DNA of 64,000 nucleotides from Streptomyces griseoincarnatus (GCA_014649575.1 BMTH01000006.1:248001-312000); one strand, 5' to 3'. Counted from the first letter of the stretch, positions 1 to 9,027 are shown. A program made the numbers and translations. Notes: generated by a model from the sequence alone, not told the origin.

Positions 1-121
1 TGGATCCTCTGCTGAGCCCTCCACTTCGCGGACGTGCACAGGGTTTTCCCTATGTCCCCTGGTGCGGTGACGAGTTGGTCGAGTAGCTTCCGGCGCACAT
101 CTGTCTCACAGGGGAGTGCGC

Positions 122-1555
122 ATGCGCAAGGCGCTCAGATGGCTGCTGGCGCTCACGGTGCTCATAGGCACACTGGGCACGGCCGGGGCGGCCACCGCCG
201 CCGAGCCGGACGCCACCGGCACCACTGACATCAAGGAGAGGCTGCTCGAGATCCCGGGCATGAGCCTCATCGAGGAGAAGCCGTACACCGGGTACCGCTT
301 CTTCGTCCTGAACTACACGCAGCCGGTCGACCACCGCAGGCCCGGCAAGGGCACGTTCCAGCAGCGGATCACCGTGCTGCACAAGGACACCGCGCGGCCC
401 ACCGTCTTCTACACCGGCGGCTACAGCGTCTCCACGACGCCCCGCCGCGCCGAGCCGACCCAGATCGTGGACGGCAACCAGGTCTCCATGGAGTACCGCT
501 TCTTCACCCCGTCCCGGCCCGAGCCGGCCGACTGGAGCAAGCTGGACATCTGGCAGGCCGCCAGCGACCAGCACCGCATCTTCACCGCGCTGAAGAAGAT
601 CTACAACGAGAACTGGCTCTCCACGGGCGGCTCCAAGGGCGGCATGACCGCCACCTACTACGAGCGCTTCTACCCGAAGGACATGGACGGCGTCGTCGCC
701 TACGTCGCCCCCAACGACGTGGTGAACAAGGAGGACTCGGCCTACGACCGCTTCTTCCGCACCGTCGGCACCAAGGAGTGCCGCGACCGGCTGAACGGCG
801 TGCAGCGCGAGGCGCTGGTGCGCCGGGAGCCGCTGAAGGAGAAGTACGAGGCGCTCGCCGCCGAGAACGGCTACACCTTCGACACCATCGGCAGCCTGGA
901 CCGCGCCTACGAGGCGGTCGTCCTGGACTACGTCTGGGGCTTCTGGCAGTACAGCACCGTCGCCGACTGCCAGGACATCCCGGCGGACGCCAAGAACGCC
1001 ACCGACGACGAGATCTGGAACTCCGTCGACACGATCTCCGGCTTCTCGTTCTACACGGACCAGGGCCTGAGCCCGTACACGCCGTACTACTACCAGGCCG
1101 GCACCCAGCTGGGCGCGCCGACCATCCACTTCCCGCACATCGAGAAGAAGTACGTCCGCTACGGCTACCAGCCGCCGCGCAACTTCGTGCCCCGTTCGAT
1201 CGACATGAAGTTCGAGCCGTGGGTGATGCGCAGCGTCGACACCTGGGTCCGTCACAACGCCCGGCAGATGCTGTTCGTGTACGGCGAGAACGACCCGTGG
1301 GGCGCCGAGCCGTTCCGCCTCGGCAAGGGCGCGCGCGACTCGTACGTCCTCACCGCGCCCGGCATGAACCACGGCGCGAACGTGGCCGGCCTGGTCGAGA
1401 AGGAGAAGGCGCTGGCCACGGCCCGCATCCTGGAGTGGGCGGGCGTCGCCCCGAACGCCGTCCAGGCGAACCCGGCGGCCGCGAAGCCGCTGGCGAAGTT
1501 CGACGCGAAGCTCGACAAGCGGGACGTCGAGCCGCGGCACGCGCTGCGTCCGTGA
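122..1555 (+). CDS. Secreted S37-family (PS-10) tripeptidyl aminopeptidase
   Basis: A 477-aa exported serine peptidase that probably removes peptides from the N-termini of extracellular proteins. Residues 1-26 form a signal peptide (MRK, hydrophobic core, AATAA). The nucleophile motif GGSKGGM puts the serine at residue 171; a GEND motif gives Asp391 and GMNHG gives His417, an alpha/beta-hydrolase triad in the usual order. The length and these motifs match the Streptomyces PS-10 family. I chose the ATG at 122 because AGGGGAG at 109-115 is well spaced from it; an in-frame GTG at 116 is closer to the ribosome site and less likely. The gene stands alone and converges on the next lipoprotein gene. 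Triad assignment is inferred from motif order. Confidence 0.9.
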   Translation: MRKALRWLLALTVLIGTLGTAGAATAAEPDATGTTDIKERLLEIPGMSLIEEKPYTGYRFFVLNYTQPVDHRRPGKGTFQQRITVLHKDTARPTVFYTGGYSVSTTPRRAEPTQIVDGNQVSMEYRFFTPSRPEPADWSKLDIWQAASDQHRIFTALKKIYNENWLSTGGSKGGMTATYYERFYPKDMDGVVAYVAPNDVVNKEDSAYDRFFRTVGTKECRDRLNGVQREALVRREPLKEKYEALAAENGYTFDTIGSLDRAYEAVVLDYVWGFWQYSTVADCQDIPADAKNATDDEIWNSVDTISGFSFYTDQGLSPYTPYYYQAGTQLGAPTIHFPHIEKKYVRYGYQPPRNFVPRSIDMKFEPWVMRSVDTWVRHNARQMLFVYGENDPWGAEPFRLGKGARDSYVLTAPGMNHGANVAGLVEKEKALATARILEWAGVAPNAVQANPAAAKPLAKFDAKLDKRDVEPRHALRP

Positions 1556-1568
1556 GTCCCGGGCGGGG

Positions 1569-2189
1569 TCACACCGGGACGGCGCAGCCCACCGGTGAGG
1601 CCCCGCCCAGCCGCACGTAGAGGGCCGTGGACGCCGGGCAGCCGGACCGGGCGTCCACGGCCTTCGTCACCTTGAACTCCGGCGTCCTGGGCCCGCTTCC
1701 GTCGCAGGCCGTCTCCCGTACCCTGCCGCCGTCGAGGGCGTACACGCAGTCGCCGACGACGGTCCGCGGACCGCCCCCGCCGCCCGGGTCGCCCGGGTGC
1801 GGCGGCTGGAGGCTCCGCATGCAGGCGTGGCCGCGCGGCACCATCCCGTCGCCGTCCTCGTCGGCGGCGGGCCACTGCTCGCTGATGTGCAGCACGAAGT
1901 CGGTGGTGGGCGGGCACGGCGGGCCGTCGCGCGTGGTGCCGTCGTGCCGGGCCACCACCCGGGCCGCCGCGCGCTCGCTCCGGCAGGACACCTCGGTGAA
2001 GCTGGTGCGCCCGAAGGAGCTGCACTCGCCGACGTCGAGGAACACCGCCCCGTACCCCGACGGCCGCACCGGCGACGCCACGGCCGCCGTCCCGCCCGCC
2101 GCGTCCGGCGGCGCCTCCCGGCACCCGACGAGCAGCACCACCCCCGCCAGGGCCCACACGGCCCCCGGCCCCCATCCGCGCACCCGCAT
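1569..2189 (-). CDS. Cysteine-rich lipoprotein of unknown function
   Basis: A 206-aa protein with a lipoprotein signal: hydrophobic core followed by lipobox LVGC, so Cys23 would be lipidated and the protein anchored on the outer face of the membrane. The mature part holds eight further cysteines, enough for four disulfides, consistent with a secreted compact fold. It contains no enzymatic motif I recognise. The ATG at 2189 is preceded by a G-rich ribosome site (GGGGGGA). Single-gene unit; convergent with the peptidase gene, 13 bp between their ends. Confidence 0.8.
   Translation of the reverse strand: MRVRGWGPGAVWALAGVVLLVGCREAPPDAAGGTAAVASPVRPSGYGAVFLDVGECSSFGRTSFTEVSCRSERAAARVVARHDGTTRDGPPCPPTTDFVLHISEQWPAADEDGDGMVPRGHACMRSLQPPHPGDPGGGGGPRTVVGDCVYALDGGRVRETACDGSGPRTPEFKVTKAVDARSGCPASTALYVRLGGASPVGCAVPV
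1623..1662. terminator. Hairpin after the PS-10 peptidase gene
   Basis: A perfect 13-bp inverted repeat (1623-1635 and 1650-1662, 14-nt loop) lies 68 bp past the peptidase stop codon. It sits inside the 3' part of the convergent lipoprotein gene, so it may serve as a terminator for the plus-strand transcript while also being coding sequence on the other strand. There is no T-tract, which is common in Streptomyces. Confidence 0.45.
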
Positions 2190-2352
2190 CGTCGTCCCCC
2201 CGGAAGATCCCCGCCACCAGCCTGACCTCCCGCCGCCCGGACACGCCAGACAAGTGGGGTCGTTTGCGCATATGGGGTGTGATGGGTCGGCCGGGTGTCG
2301 TAGGAGGGTTACGCCCGGCCGGGGAGACGCCGTGACCGCGGGTGACCAGGGC

Positions 2353-2393
2353 GCCTCGCCCGGACCGTCCAGGGATCATGGTCCGGACGAGGC
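2353..2393 (-). terminator. Terminator of the GH3 gene
   Basis: A 14-bp inverted repeat with one mismatch (2353-2366 and 2380-2393, 13-nt loop) lies 10 bp beyond the GH3 stop codon. Position and stem strength suit a factor-independent terminator without a U-tract. Confidence 0.65.
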
Positions 2394-2403
2394 ACGCCGG
2401 GTG

Positions 2404-4248
2404 TCAGTACGTCAGCCCGTGCCCCACCGGGTACAGGACCGCCGTCGGGTCGTCGGCGCGCTGGACCGGGACCGGGAGCGTGCCGCGCGGGCGGACCGTG
2501 CCGGCGATCGCGCGGGCCGCCGCGCGCACCTCGACGTCGGTCCAGGAGTACGACGCGAGGAACGCCTTCACACCGGGCAGGTGGGCCACGTCGTAGGGGT
2601 TGCGGATCGCCACAGCGACGACCGGCTTCCCGGTCGCCAGCAGCTGCTCGACGAGCGTCTTCTGGTTGCTGGACGCGGTGACGTTGTACGTCCCGACGAC
2701 CACCGCGTCCGCGTCCCGCGCGGCCGCCACGGCCTTGGCGACGGTCGCCGCGGAGGGCGCCGTGCCGGTGGACAGGGCGGTCGCGGTGAAGCCCAGCTCC
2801 GTCAGGGCGTCCGCGAGCACCCCGGTGGGCGGGCCCGTGGTGCCGGACGGGGACGCCGGGTCGGCGCCGACCACCAGCACCTTGGGTGTGCGGCGGCGGG
2901 ACAGCGGCAGCAGACCGCCCTCGTTGACCAGCAGGGTCGTTCCGTGCTCGGCGATCCGGTCGGCGGCGGCCAGGTGCGACCGGGTGCCGACGGCCCGGTC
3001 CACGCCCGCGTGGCTGACGTACGGGTCGTCGAAGAGGCCCAGACGGGCCTTCAGGCGCAGCACACGCAGGATCGAGGCGTCGAGGCGCGCCTCCGTCAGC
3101 TCGCCGTCCCGCACCGCCTGGAGCACCGCGTTCCACGCGACGTCCAGGGACGGCGGGTTGAGCAGCTGGTCGACGCCCGCCTTCAGCGCCAGCACCGGCA
3201 CCCGGTCGTCGCCGTACTTGGTGCGGACGCCCTCCATGCCGAGGGAGTCGGTCACCACGACGCCGTCGTAGCCCAGCTCCTCGCGCAGGATGCCGGTGAG
3301 GATCGGGTGGGACAGCGTGGCCGGGTCCTCGGCGGCGTCGAGCGCCGGGACGACGATGTGCGCGGTCATGATCGAGTCGATGCCCGCGGCGATCGCCGCC
3401 CGGAACGGCGGCGCGTCCAGCTCCTCCCACTGCTCGCGGGTGTGATGGATCCACGGCAGGTCCTCGTGGCTGTCCGTGATCGTGTCGCCGTGCCCGGGGA
3501 AGTGCTTGGCGGTGGCCGCCACGCCGGACGACTCGTAGCCCTTCACCTCCGCCGCGACCAGCCCGGCGACCGCGTCCGGGTCGGAGCCGAAGGAGCGCAC
3601 GCCGATGACCGGGTTGGCCGGGTCGACGTTCACGTCGGCCACGGGGGAGTAGTTCTGACGGATGCCCAGGGCACGCAGTTCACGGCCCGCGATCCGGCCC
3701 AGGTTGCGCGCGTCGGAGCGGGAGCCGCCCGCGCCGACGTTCATCGCGCCCGGCATCAGCGTCGCGGGCTCGCCCACGCGGGCCACGATGCCGTGCTCCT
3801 GGTCGGTCGAGATCAGCACGGGCAGACCGCGCGGCAGACCGAGGGACGCCTTCTGGATGCCGTTGGACAGGTCGGCGATCTGGTGCGGGTCGCGGGTGTT
3901 GTGCGCCCAGGCGAAGTAGATGATGCCGCCGACCCGGTACTTGGCGACCAGCTCGGCGGCCGTGCGCACCCCGATCTCGGACAGGTTGGCGTCGACGTCG
4001 GCCTGGTCCGGTTCGGTGGCGGAGTGGCCGTAGACCCGCATCACGAAGAGCTGGCCGACCTTCTCCTCCAGCGTCATACGGGAGATGAGGGCGCGCAGCT
4101 TGCGGTCGTCGGGACGGTGCGCGCCGGTGGCCGCGTGGACCGTGCCGCCGGCCGCCAGGACGGAGGTGACGCCCGCCGTCGCGGCAAGGACGGTACGTCT
4201 GGACGGACGGGCGGTGCTTGCCGTGGATCCGGGGCTGCTGTCGGGCAC
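2404..4248 (-). CDS. Tat-exported GH3 beta-N-acetylhexosaminidase (NagZ-like)
   Basis: A 614-aa exported glycoside hydrolase family 3 enzyme, expected to release terminal N-acetylglucosamine from chitin or peptidoglycan fragments. The N-terminus carries a twin-arginine signal (SRRTVLA, then hydrophobic AATAGVTSVLAAGG). The GH3 barrel has the NagZ-type motif KHFPGHGDT with a downstream DSH around residues 248-262, and the nucleophile Asp334 in VVTDSLGM. After about residue 400 comes a second, GH3-C type domain that minimal NagZ enzymes lack. The GTG at 4248 was chosen because AAAGGAG lies 5 bp upstream; reading frame continuing further upstream is a shadow. Monocistronic. Confidence 0.9.
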   Translation of the reverse strand: MPDSSPGSTASTARPSRRTVLAATAGVTSVLAAGGTVHAATGAHRPDDRKLRALISRMTLEEKVGQLFVMRVYGHSATEPDQADVDANLSEIGVRTAAELVAKYRVGGIIYFAWAHNTRDPHQIADLSNGIQKASLGLPRGLPVLISTDQEHGIVARVGEPATLMPGAMNVGAGGSRSDARNLGRIAGRELRALGIRQNYSPVADVNVDPANPVIGVRSFGSDPDAVAGLVAAEVKGYESSGVAATAKHFPGHGDTITDSHEDLPWIHHTREQWEELDAPPFRAAIAAGIDSIMTAHIVVPALDAAEDPATLSHPILTGILREELGYDGVVVTDSLGMEGVRTKYGDDRVPVLALKAGVDQLLNPPSLDVAWNAVLQAVRDGELTEARLDASILRVLRLKARLGLFDDPYVSHAGVDRAVGTRSHLAAADRIAEHGTTLLVNEGGLLPLSRRRTPKVLVVGADPASPSGTTGPPTGVLADALTELGFTATALSTGTAPSAATVAKAVAAARDADAVVVGTYNVTASSNQKTLVEQLLATGKPVVAVAIRNPYDVAHLPGVKAFLASYSWTDVEVRAAARAIAGTVRPRGTLPVPVQRADDPTAVLYPVGHGLTY

Positions 4249-4315
4249 GTGCGCTCCTTTGGGAGGTGATCCGCGGGGGACCGGGGATCCGCTGAAGGAA
4301 ACTGCCAGGAGGCCA

Positions 4316-4344
4316 CGAATATCCGGGAAGTTTCTGCCAGTCAA
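4316..4344 (-). promoter_or_regulatory. Candidate promoter of the GH3 gene
   Basis: On the minus strand TTGACT (4344-4339), a 17-bp spacer and TATTCG (4321-4316) lie about 70 nt before the GTG start. The region also holds two copies of CTGGCAG and an inverted GAAACT/AGTTTC pair, which could be an operator. It does not match the DasR (dre) consensus. The rest of the 347-bp gap (4249-4595) shows nothing I can name. Confidence 0.4.
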
Positions 4345-4595
4345 GGGCGTGTGCAGCATCCGGAGGGGGCCGAGGGGGCCGTCGTCGGCGCGGCGGGAGG
4401 GGGCGGCGCCGACGACGGCGGGCCGCCGGCCGGGGCGCGGCGCCGAGGGGGGACGGCGGCCGCGGCCGGCGCGAGGAGCCGGCACGGTCTTCCCGGGGGT
4501 TCGCCCGGCAGCCGGGCGTTGGACGTACGAGAGCGGCGACGGGTTCCACCCTCTTCCGCCGACCTCTCCGGAGGGCGTCGGACGGCCGTCCCGCG

Positions 4596-5513
4596 TCAGC
4601 GGGGTCCGTGCGCCGACACGGCCGGCCAGTGCGCGACCAGGGTGCGGACCGTCTCCGCGATCGCCGGACGCCGCGCCGCGCCCGTGCGCCACAGCGCGTA
4701 CAGCCGTCGTACGGGCATCGGGTCGAGCGGCACCTCGACGACCCCGGCGGGCAGCGGACCGCGCCCCAGCCGGGGGATCAGCGCGATGCCCAGACCGGCC
4801 GCGACCAGGGCCACCAGGGTCGGGTTCTCGTCGGCCATGTGCACGATCTCCGGCTCCTGCCCGGCCGCCCGCAGGGTCCGCACCAGCCACTCGTGGCAGA
4901 CGCGCCCCGGCGGCTGGCAGATCCACCGCTCCCCGGCCAGTTCCTCCCGCCGTACGCCCGTCCGCCCCGCGAACCGGTGGTCCTCGGGCACCAGCAGGTC
5001 GCACAGGTCGTCCCCGATCACCGTCTGCTCCACGTTCGCCGGGGCGGGCAGCGGCGCGATGTCCCAGTCGTGCGCCACCACCAGGTCGACGGCTCCCTTG
5101 GCGACGAGATCCACGGACAGATGCGGGTCCACCTCGGTGAGCCGGGTGTCCAGCGCGGGATGCCGGCGGGCCAGGTCGGCCAGCACCGGCGGCATCAGCC
5201 CGCGCGCGGCAGAAGCGAACGCCGCGACGGTCAGCCGCCCGGCCGGCACCCCGCGCCGCTCCTCCAGCTCCGTCTCCGCGCGCTCCACGATGGCGATCAG
5301 CTCCCGGGCCGCGCGCACCAGTTGATGCGCCTCGTCGGTGAGCCGCACGCCCCGGCCCTCGCGCTCCAGCAGCACGGTCCGCGTCTCCCGCTCCAGCTTG
5401 GCGATCTGCTGCGAGACGGCGGACGAGGTGTAGCCGAGCGCCGAGGCGGCGGCGCCGACCGTGCCGTGCACGGAGACGGCGTGCAGGGCGCGCAGACGCT
5501 GGAGGTCGAGCAT
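4596..5513 (-). CDS. LysR-family transcriptional regulator
   Basis: A 305-aa LysR-type regulator. Residues 1-60 form the winged HTH (LQRLRALHAV, then AASALGYTSSAVSQQI), followed by the linker helix and a two-lobe effector-binding domain (about residues 90-295). It is transcribed divergently from the EamA exporter gene at 5620, with only 106 bp between the starts, the standard arrangement for a LysR protein controlling its neighbour and itself. By that logic it probably senses a metabolite that the exporter removes. The effector cannot be read from the sequence. Confidence 0.92.
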   Translation of the reverse strand: MLDLQRLRALHAVSVHGTVGAAASALGYTSSAVSQQIAKLERETRTVLLEREGRGVRLTDEAHQLVRAARELIAIVERAETELEERRGVPAGRLTVAAFASAARGLMPPVLADLARRHPALDTRLTEVDPHLSVDLVAKGAVDLVVAHDWDIAPLPAPANVEQTVIGDDLCDLLVPEDHRFAGRTGVRREELAGERWICQPPGRVCHEWLVRTLRAAGQEPEIVHMADENPTLVALVAAGLGIALIPRLGRGPLPAGVVEVPLDPMPVRRLYALWRTGAARRPAIAETVRTLVAHWPAVSAHGPR

Positions 5514-5540
5514 GACCGCTCCCCTGATCGGATCGCCTCT

Positions 5541-5584
5541 GATTGATTAGCGACGCTTCATCCAACCATGCAGGGATCGTCGCT
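5541..5584. promoter_or_regulatory. LysR/EamA divergent control region
   Basis: The 106-bp intergenic region holds an AT-rich GATTGATTAG element (5541-5550) and a perfect 7-bp inverted repeat AGCGACG/CGTCGCT (5549-5555 and 5578-5584). Either could be the LysR binding site; a T-N11-A core is plausible but not unique. Confidence 0.4.
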
Positions 5585-5619
5585 GGTGCTGAAGTGTCGT
5601 CTCCGGTGATGCTCGACGC

Positions 5620-6513
5620 ATGCGACCTGCACACGTCCTTCTCGCCGTCCTCGTCGCCGCCGTGTGGGGAGTGAACTTCACGGTCATCGAGGTCGGCCTC
5701 GGCCACTTCCCGCCGCTGCTCTTCTCCGCGCTGCGGTTCCTGGTCGCGGCCCTGCCCGCGGTGTTCCTCGTCGGCCCGCCGAAGGTCGCCTGGAAGTGGA
5801 TCGTAGGGGTCGGACTGGCCCTGGGCGTCGCCAAGTTCGGCCTGCTCTTCATCGGCATGGACGTCGGCATGCCGGGCGGCCTGTCCTCCCTGGTCCTCCA
5901 GATCCAGGCGGTGTTCACGGCCTTGTTCGCCGTCGCGCTCCTCGGCGAGCGTCCCACCCGGGTCCGTGTCGCGGGCATGGCGGTGGCGCTGGCCGGCATC
6001 GGTGTGGCGGCGGTCGACGAAGGCGCCTCGGGCCCGCTGACCGGCTTCGCCCTCGTCGTCGCGGCGGCGGCCTGCTGGGGCGTCTCCAACATCCTCACCC
6101 GCAAGGCGTCCCCGCCCGACTCCCTCAACTTCATGATCTGGGTCAGCACGGTCCCGGTGCTCCCGCTGCTCGCCCTCTCCCTGCTGCTGGAGGGCTGGTC
6201 GGCGGACCTGGCGGCCCTGCGCTCCCTCGACTGGTCCGGGGCGGGCACGGTCCTCTACGTCGCCTGGGGCGCGACGGTCTTCGGCTTCGGCGCCTGGGGC
6301 TGGCTCCTCCACCGCCACCCCGCGTCCACGGTGGCCCCGTTCTCCCTGCTGGTCCCGGTCTTCGGGATGACGTCGGCGGCACTGTTCCTGGGCGAGTCCA
6401 TCACCCCGCTACGGTGGTGCGCGGCGGCGCTGCTGGTGGGAGGGGTGGCGTTGACCTCCCTCACCCCCAGCAGGCCCCGCCACAAGACACTGGCACTGAC
6501 AACCCCCTCCTAG
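5620..6513 (+). CDS. EamA/DMT-family exporter
   Basis: A 297-aa membrane protein with about ten hydrophobic helices arranged as two EamA repeats, the architecture of drug/metabolite exporters such as the O-acetylserine/cysteine exporter. The first repeat opens at AVWGVNFTVIEVG and the second at AAAACWGVSNIL, the conserved WG-N pattern of the family. The substrate is unknown. It lies divergently from the LysR gene, which is the likely regulator. The stop codon (TAG, 6511-6513) runs directly into the first unit of a repeat array. Confidence 0.9.
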   Translation: MRPAHVLLAVLVAAVWGVNFTVIEVGLGHFPPLLFSALRFLVAALPAVFLVGPPKVAWKWIVGVGLALGVAKFGLLFIGMDVGMPGGLSSLVLQIQAVFTALFAVALLGERPTRVRVAGMAVALAGIGVAAVDEGASGPLTGFALVVAAAACWGVSNILTRKASPPDSLNFMIWVSTVPVLPLLALSLLLEGWSADLAALRSLDWSGAGTVLYVAWGATVFGFGAWGWLLHRHPASTVAPFSLLVPVFGMTSAALFLGESITPLRWCAAALLVGGVALTSLTPSRPRHKTLALTTPS

Positions 6514-6850
6514 GGGCGCGGGGAACCGCGCGCTCAGCCCTCGCGCGCCCGCACCCGCGATCGGCGCTGAACGACCCCTTCAGGGGCGCGGGGAACTGCG
6601 CGCTCAGCCCCCGCCCGCCCGCACCCGCGATCGGCGCACGACCACCCCTCCAGGGGCGCGGGGAACTGCGCGCTCAGCCCCCGCCCGCCCGCACCCGCGA
6701 TCGGCGCACGACCACCCCTCCAGGGGCGCGGGGAACTGCGCGCTCAGCCCCCGCCCGCCCGCACCCGCGATCGGCGCTGAACGACCCCTCCAGGGGCGCG
6801 GGGAACTGCGCGACCAGCCACAACGCACCCGCACCGGCGAACAGCGCACA
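6513..6850 (+). repeat. Five tandem 70-bp units with a conserved 20-bp core
   Basis: The core GGGGCGCGGGGAACTGCGCG starts at 6513 (one mismatch), 6583, 6653, 6723 and 6793, an exact 70-bp period. Between cores the units share CTCAGCCCCCGCCCGCCC and a CGATCGGCGC block; the last unit diverges after about 6830. The array fills the 371-bp gap between the EamA gene and the isomerase gene. The same core recurs inverted at 7787-7938 and once at 39919-39938. Confidence 0.95.
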
Positions 6851-6884
6851 ACCCCGCCCCCCAGACACCCGCGTCAGCGAAAGC

Positions 6885-7685
6885 TCACGCCGACTCGTTC
6901 AGCAACCGCGCCAAGTGCTCCCGCCCCGCCCCCAACAAACCAGGCAGCGGCTCCGCCGCGTCATACCACCGCGCTTCGTACTCCCAGCACACCCACCCGT
7001 CCCACCCGTTCCGCGACAACACCTCGACGACGTCGGTCAACGGCAACACCCCCGCCCCCAGCGCTACAGGCGTCGTGTCCTCCGCGGAGGCGATGTCCTT
7101 CACCTGCACGTACCCCAGGTGCGGCGACAACGCCGCGAAGCTGTCCACCGGCTGCTCGCCGCCGAGCCACGTGTGCATCACGTCCCACAGCGCCCCCACC
7201 TGCCGGTGCCCGACCAGCCCCAGCACCCGCATGGCGTCCGCACCGGTGCGGTGGGAGTCGTGCGTTTCCATGAGGATCCGTACGCCCCGGTCCGCCGCGT
7301 ACTCCGCCGCCGCCCCCAGCCGCCGCGCGGCCGTCGCGTCGGCCTCCTCCGCGCTCTGTTCGTCACCGCCGCCGGGGAACACCCGTACGTAGGGCGCGCC
7401 GATGTCCCGCGCGAGGTCGACCAGCGCGCGGACCTCGGTGAAGACGGGCTCGTCGTCGCCGGGCGCGGCGACGCGGGCGTACCCGGCGACCCCCAGGATG
7501 TCGAGCCCGGCCGCCTTGAACGCGGCGGCCACGTCGGCCCGCTGCTCGGCGGTGAGACCCGTGTGGACGGGCTCCTCGGGGTGGGCGCGCAGCTCCACGC
7601 CGTGGTAGCCGTGCGCGGTCGCCAGGGCCGTCACCTCGGAGAGGGGGAGGCCGGGGACACCGAGGGTGGAGAACGCCAGTTTCAT
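6885..7685 (-). CDS. Sugar phosphate isomerase/epimerase (TIM barrel)
   Basis: A 266-aa protein of the xylose-isomerase-like/AP-endonuclease-2 fold, which isomerises or epimerises sugars with a divalent metal. Visible family signatures include GYHGVELR near residue 26, the metal-site strand RILMETHDSH, the LWDVMHTW strand and a late WEYEARW segment. It follows the LacI gene on the same strand after 295 bp of repeat-rich DNA, and probably acts with the divergent dehydrogenase operon. It resembles the isomerase at 11635 only at fold level, so the two may catalyse different steps. Its substrate is unknown. Confidence 0.85.
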   Translation of the reverse strand: MKLAFSTLGVPGLPLSEVTALATAHGYHGVELRAHPEEPVHTGLTAEQRADVAAAFKAAGLDILGVAGYARVAAPGDDEPVFTEVRALVDLARDIGAPYVRVFPGGGDEQSAEEADATAARRLGAAAEYAADRGVRILMETHDSHRTGADAMRVLGLVGHRQVGALWDVMHTWLGGEQPVDSFAALSPHLGYVQVKDIASAEDTTPVALGAGVLPLTDVVEVLSRNGWDGWVCWEYEARWYDAAEPLPGLLGAGREHLARLLNESA

Positions 7686-7786
7686 GGATACGGGAGTACC
7701 CCCGGGGCGCGGGGACGACTCCTCCCCGTCACTCCGGTGCCGCAGGCTTCTTCGGCGGTCCGCCGGATGCGGGCGGTGGGGCCGGT

Positions 7787-7938
7787 CGCGCAGTTCCCCG
7801 CGCCCCCTGGGGAGGCGGTTGCGCCCGGTTCGCGCGTGCGGGCGCGTGGGGGTTGGTCGCGCAGTTCCCCGCGCCCCTTAGGGCGCGCGTTGTCGGGTGC
7901 GGGCGCGTGGGGGCCGGTCGCGCAGTTCCCCGCGCCCC
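7787..7938 (-). repeat. Three inverted copies of the 20-bp core repeat
   Basis: The reverse complement of the 6513 core occurs at 7787-7806, 7858-7877 and 7919-7938, spaced 71 and 61 bp. Together with short GC-rich linkers it fills most of the 295-bp gap between the LacI stop codon (7981) and the isomerase start (7685). Read along the LacI transcript, the orientation is the same as in the array that follows the EamA gene. Confidence 0.93.
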
Positions 7939-7980
7939 TGGAGCGCGTCACACCCCCGCGCCCGAAAGCGCACCCCTTCT

Positions 7981-9027
7981 TCAGCCCCGCGGCCCCGCCG
8001 TGGACCCCCGTACCATCAACTCCCCCCGCACCGACGCGATCCCGCCCGGCGGCGGCTCCTCCCGCCCCATCGCGATGCGGCCCGCCCGCGCCCCCGCCTC
8101 CGTGAGAGGGAGCCTGACCGTGGTCAGCGCGGGCACCGCGTCGATGCTGAACGGCAGGTCGTCGAAGCCGGCCACGGACACGTCGTCCGGGATGCGCCGT
8201 CCCGACTCCCGCAGCGCCGCGCACGCGCCCAGCGCGACGGAGTCGTTCGCCGCGACGACAGCGGTCAACGACGGGTCGCGGCGCAGCAGTTCCAGCGTGG
8301 CCTCGTACCCGGAGCGCCGGTCGTACCGTCCGTGGACGGTCCAGCGCGGGTCCTCCTCGATGCCGTGCGCCGCCAGCGCGTCCCGGTGGCCCTCCAGACG
8401 GTCCCGGGTCGTGGTGCGCTCCTCGGGGCCCGCGATGTACCCCAGTCGCCGGTGCCCGAGCCGGATCAAATGCTCGGTGAGCTCCTGCCCGCCGCCCCGG
8501 TTGTCGAAGGTGAGGGCGATCGCCCCGGTCTCCGGCGCCTGCGGACGCCCGCACAGCACCACCCGCGTCCCGGCGTCCGCCAGCTTCCTCAGCTTGGCGT
8601 CCATCGCCGCCTTGTGCTGCGCGTCCTCGATCGCGCCGCCGGTCAGCACCACGGCCGCCGCGCGCTGCCGCTGGAGCAGGGTGAGGTAGGTCAGTTCCCG
8701 CTCGGGGGAGCCCCCGGTGTTGCAGACGACGGCGAGTCTCTCCCCGCCCGCGCGCCCGCCCGGGCCGCCGATCTCCGACTGGATGGCGCTCGCCATGATC
8801 CCGAAGAACGGGTCGGCGATGTCGTTGACGAGGATGCCGACCAGGTCGGAGGTGGCGGCGGCGAGGGCGCTGGCGGGGCCGTTGAGGACGTAGTCGAGCT
8901 CGTCCACGGCCTTGAGCACCCGCTCGCGGGTGGACGCGGCCACGGGGTAGTTCCCGTTCAGCACACGCGACACCGTCGCGGGGGAGACCTGCGCCCGCGC
9001 CGCCACGTCCGCCAGGGTCACCGTCAT
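7981..9027 (-). CDS. LacI-family transcriptional repressor
   Basis: A 348-aa LacI/GalR regulator. Residues 1-50 are the HTH plus hinge (VTLADVAARAQVSPATVSRV); the rest is a periplasmic-binding-protein-like effector domain. I chose the ATG at 9027 because GGAGG lies 8 bp upstream and the HTH then begins at once; in-frame sequence further upstream has no family resemblance. It is divergent from the dehydrogenase operon at 9333, whose promoter carries a LacI-type palindrome, so it most likely represses that operon in the absence of the sugar. Confidence 0.93.
   Translation of the reverse strand: MTVTLADVAARAQVSPATVSRVLNGNYPVAASTRERVLKAVDELDYVLNGPASALAAATSDLVGILVNDIADPFFGIMASAIQSEIGGPGGRAGGERLAVVCNTGGSPERELTYLTLLQRQRAAAVVLTGGAIEDAQHKAAMDAKLRKLADAGTRVVLCGRPQAPETGAIALTFDNRGGGQELTEHLIRLGHRRLGYIAGPEERTTTRDRLEGHRDALAAHGIEEDPRWTVHGRYDRRSGYEATLELLRRDPSLTAVVAANDSVALGACAALRESGRRIPDDVSVAGFDDLPFSIDAVPALTTVRLPLTEAGARAGRIAMGREEPPPGGIASVRGELMVRGSTAGPRG

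Noticed and set aside
4290..4345. DasR operator upstream of the N-acetylhexosaminidase gene
   Set aside because: The repeats present (CTGGCAG, GAAACT/AGTTTC) do not match the dre palindrome.
4249..6318. A minus-strand frame running open from the GH3 start through the LysR gap and under the exporter gene
   Set aside because: It has no family resemblance beyond the GH3 part, runs opposite the well-supported EamA gene, and a GTG with AAAGGAG marks the true GH3 start.
6513..6850. CRISPR array
   Set aside because: Units are contiguous 70-bp tandem repeats with similar linkers; there are no unique spacers and no cas genes.
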